Positions 31,154 to 32,503 of a DNA stretch of 32,503 bases are shown here, one piece after another. The stretch is from NCBI GenBank assembly GCA_937911235.1, contig CALDPN010000168.1, positions 1 through 32,503 of the forward strand, read 5' to 3'. The stretch comes from an uncultured Bacteroidales bacterium (GTDB lineage Bacteria; Bacteroidota; Bacteroidia; Bacteroidales; Paludibacteraceae). Below the pieces are notes generated by a model, which worked only from the letters and a program-made list of their open reading frames with translations, searched no databases and had not been told where the DNA came from. Made by a program: the position numbers and the translations under genes. The stretch's first letter is position 1. Every line of letters begins with the position of its first letter.

Positions 31154-32503
31154 CGCCATACCTACAGAAATTAAAGCAATATTGGGGTTACGACGAATTT
31201 AGACCATCACAAAGTGATATAATCGAATCCATCGGTAGTGGGAGGGATACTTTAGGATTACTTCCTACTGGTGGTGGTAAATCTATAACCTTTCAAGTGC
31301 CTGCCCTTTGTCAAGAGGGCAGATGTTTGGTTATTACCCCTCTTATTGCCTTAATGAAAGACCAGGTAGAAAACCTTAAAAAAAAGGAAATAAGAGCAAT
31401 CGCCCTTCACTCTGGTCTTACATACACCCAATACAAACAATGCCTAGACAACATTTGTTTCAATAAAACAAACGACCCTAGAGCAAACTACAAATTTATT
31501 TACGTTTCCCCAGAAAGACTTTCTACAGACACCTTCCTAGAAGCCCTGCCATATATGAACATAAGTATGGTAGCAGTAGATGAGGCCCACTGTATCTCTC
31601 AATGGGGTTACGACTTCCGTCCAGAATACAAAAAAATAGCAGAAATTCGTGAAATTCTGCCTAAAGTGCCATTTCTAGCACTTACTGCCACTGCCACTCC
31701 AGAAGTTGCAAAAGACATTCAAGCATCACTTCTTTTCAAAGAAGAAAATGTAAAACGTATAAGTTTCTATCGCAACAACCTTGCCTACAAAGTAAAACTT
31801 ACAGAAAACAAAGACGAAGAACTTATAAAACTTCTTACTAAAACACCAGGTAGTGCCATTATTTATGTAAGAAACAGAAAAAAGACCAAAGAAGTATCAG
31901 AAATGCTTGGTAAAAACGGCATATCTGCCGACTTTTTTCACGCAGGGCTCGACAACGCAATAAAAGACCTAAAACAAGAGGGCTGGAAAAACAACCAGTT
32001 TAAAGTAATGGTAGCTACCAATGCCTTTGGCATGGGCATCGACAAACCAGACGTTAGACTTGTTATACACATAGATATTCCAGACAGTGTAGAAGCATAT
32101 TTCCAAGAAGCAGGACGTGCAGGGCGTGACGGTGAAAAGGCTTATGCCGTATTGCTATACGCCAAAAGTGACAAGACTAATCTGAAGAAACGTATTTCTG
32201 ACACATTCCCCGACAAGGATTACATACGAAAGGTATATGAAGACATCTGCTTCTACTATCAGATGGCTATGGGCGATGGGTTGGGATGCACATTCGATTT
32301 CAATTTGGATGAATTCTGTCTTAACTTCAAACATTTCCCCGTGCAGGCCGACAGCGCCTTGAAGATACTGACCCGTGCAGGGTATCTTGAATATACAGAC
32401 GAACAGGACAACGCCTCCCGGTTGATATTCACCCTACGCAGGGACGAACTATACAAGTTGCAGGAGTATGACGGTGATACTGAAATGTTATTGAACACCA
32501 TCC
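31150..32503 (+). CDS. recQ: ATP-dependent DNA helicase RecQ (partial, C-terminus beyond the window)
   Basis: The frame starts at ATG 31150 and is open to the right edge (451 codons). It begins MTPYLQKLKQYWGYDEFRPS and has the SF2 helicase motifs: LPTGGGKSITFQVPAL near residue 39 (Walker A), VDEAHCISQWGYDFRP near 143 (motif II), LALTATATPEV near 176, ATNAFGMGIDKPDVR near 294 and FQEAGRAGRDGEKAYAV near 316. After that comes the start of the zinc/winged-helix region (DKDYIRKVYEDICFYYQMAMG, HFPVQADSALKILTRAGYLE). No HRDC part is visible yet. recJ overlaps its start, so the two repair genes are coupled. Codon usage changes sharply near 32160. Confidence 0.95.
   Translation, partial: MTPYLQKLKQYWGYDEFRPSQSDIIESIGSGRDTLGLLPTGGGKSITFQVPALCQEGRCLVITPLIALMKDQVENLKKKEIRAIALHSGLTYTQYKQCLDNICFNKTNDPRANYKFIYVSPERLSTDTFLEALPYMNISMVAVDEAHCISQWGYDFRPEYKKIAEIREILPKVPFLALTATATPEVAKDIQASLLFKEENVKRISFYRNNLAYKVKLTENKDEELIKLLTKTPGSAIIYVRNRKKTKEVSEMLGKNGISADFFHAGLDNAIKDLKQEGWKNNQFKVMVATNAFGMGIDKPDVRLVIHIDIPDSVEAYFQEAGRAGRDGEKAYAVLLYAKSDKTNLKKRISDTFPDKDYIRKVYEDICFYYQMAMGDGLGCTFDFNLDEFCLNFKHFPVQADSALKILTRAGYLEYTDEQDNASRLIFTLRRDELYKLQEYDGDTEMLLNTI

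Overview
The window is an A+T-rich, densely packed stretch of bacterial chromosome that most likely comes from an anaerobic member of the Bacteroidales (Bacteroidota). I infer this from: a three-gene fumarate reductase (frdCAB) of the Bacteroides type; methylmalonyl-CoA epimerase beside a biotin-dependent carboxylase/decarboxylase subunit, as in succinate-to-propionate fermentation; a PG_1098-like methyltransferase and DUF4783/DUF2490 proteins; a secreted protein ending in a type-B (CHU_C-like) type IX secretion sorting domain; and several TAnnTTTG promoter -7 elements. The gene content is mostly housekeeping. I see no phage, integrase, transposase, CRISPR array, toxin-antitoxin pair or recognised defence system.

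Layout. 1-1618 (minus): the start of mmdA, mce, and a WecA/MraY-like glycosyltransferase. 1680-6654 (plus): a tight operon of a Yip1-like membrane protein, smpB, trkA, trkH and a PG_1098-like methyltransferase, ending in a composite repeat (about 6604-6776). 6800-9196 (plus): mutS2, ending in a TTAGGAG heptamer array and a perfect 14-bp hairpin. 9240-13104 (minus): DUF4783, nadC, a MATE transporter, a cytidylate-kinase-like protein and a DUF2490 protein, apparently one operon. 13223-13696 (plus): rlmH, directly abutting nadD, gmk and yicC (minus, 13697-15681). 15779-16363 (minus): a lipoprotein, preceded by a structured intergenic region. 16549-20083 (minus): frdC-frdA-frdB. 20176-23556 (minus): a 1126-residue T9SS cargo protein. 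23720-25495 (minus): perR, a 36-residue rubredoxin-like protein, a rubredoxin/rubrerythrin-type peroxidase and rubrerythrin, all behind one promoter with a perfect Per-box palindrome. About 25712-25883 (plus): a structured small RNA gene with a good promoter, closing stem and U-tract, possibly 6S RNA. 25882-29325 (minus): tsaC, a CLC chloride channel and an LptF/LptG-type permease. 29423-32503 (plus): recJ overlapping recQ, which runs off the right edge.

How the genes fit together. Fumarate reductase makes succinate; the epimerase and carboxyltransferase subunit serve succinate/propionate interconversion. The perR-rubrerythrin operon protects these oxygen-sensitive enzymes from peroxide. TrkA/TrkH handle potassium uptake. 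RecJ/RecQ and MutS2 act in DNA repair and recombination. SmpB, RlmH and TsaC serve translation.

Points most worth a second look: the unannotated small RNA at about 25712-25883, the PerR-box operon with a duplicated mini-rubredoxin, the composite repeats that enter or end coding sequences (6203-6241, 6604-6776, 9186-9251), the structured element at 16390-16540, and the abrupt codon-usage shift in recQ near 32160.
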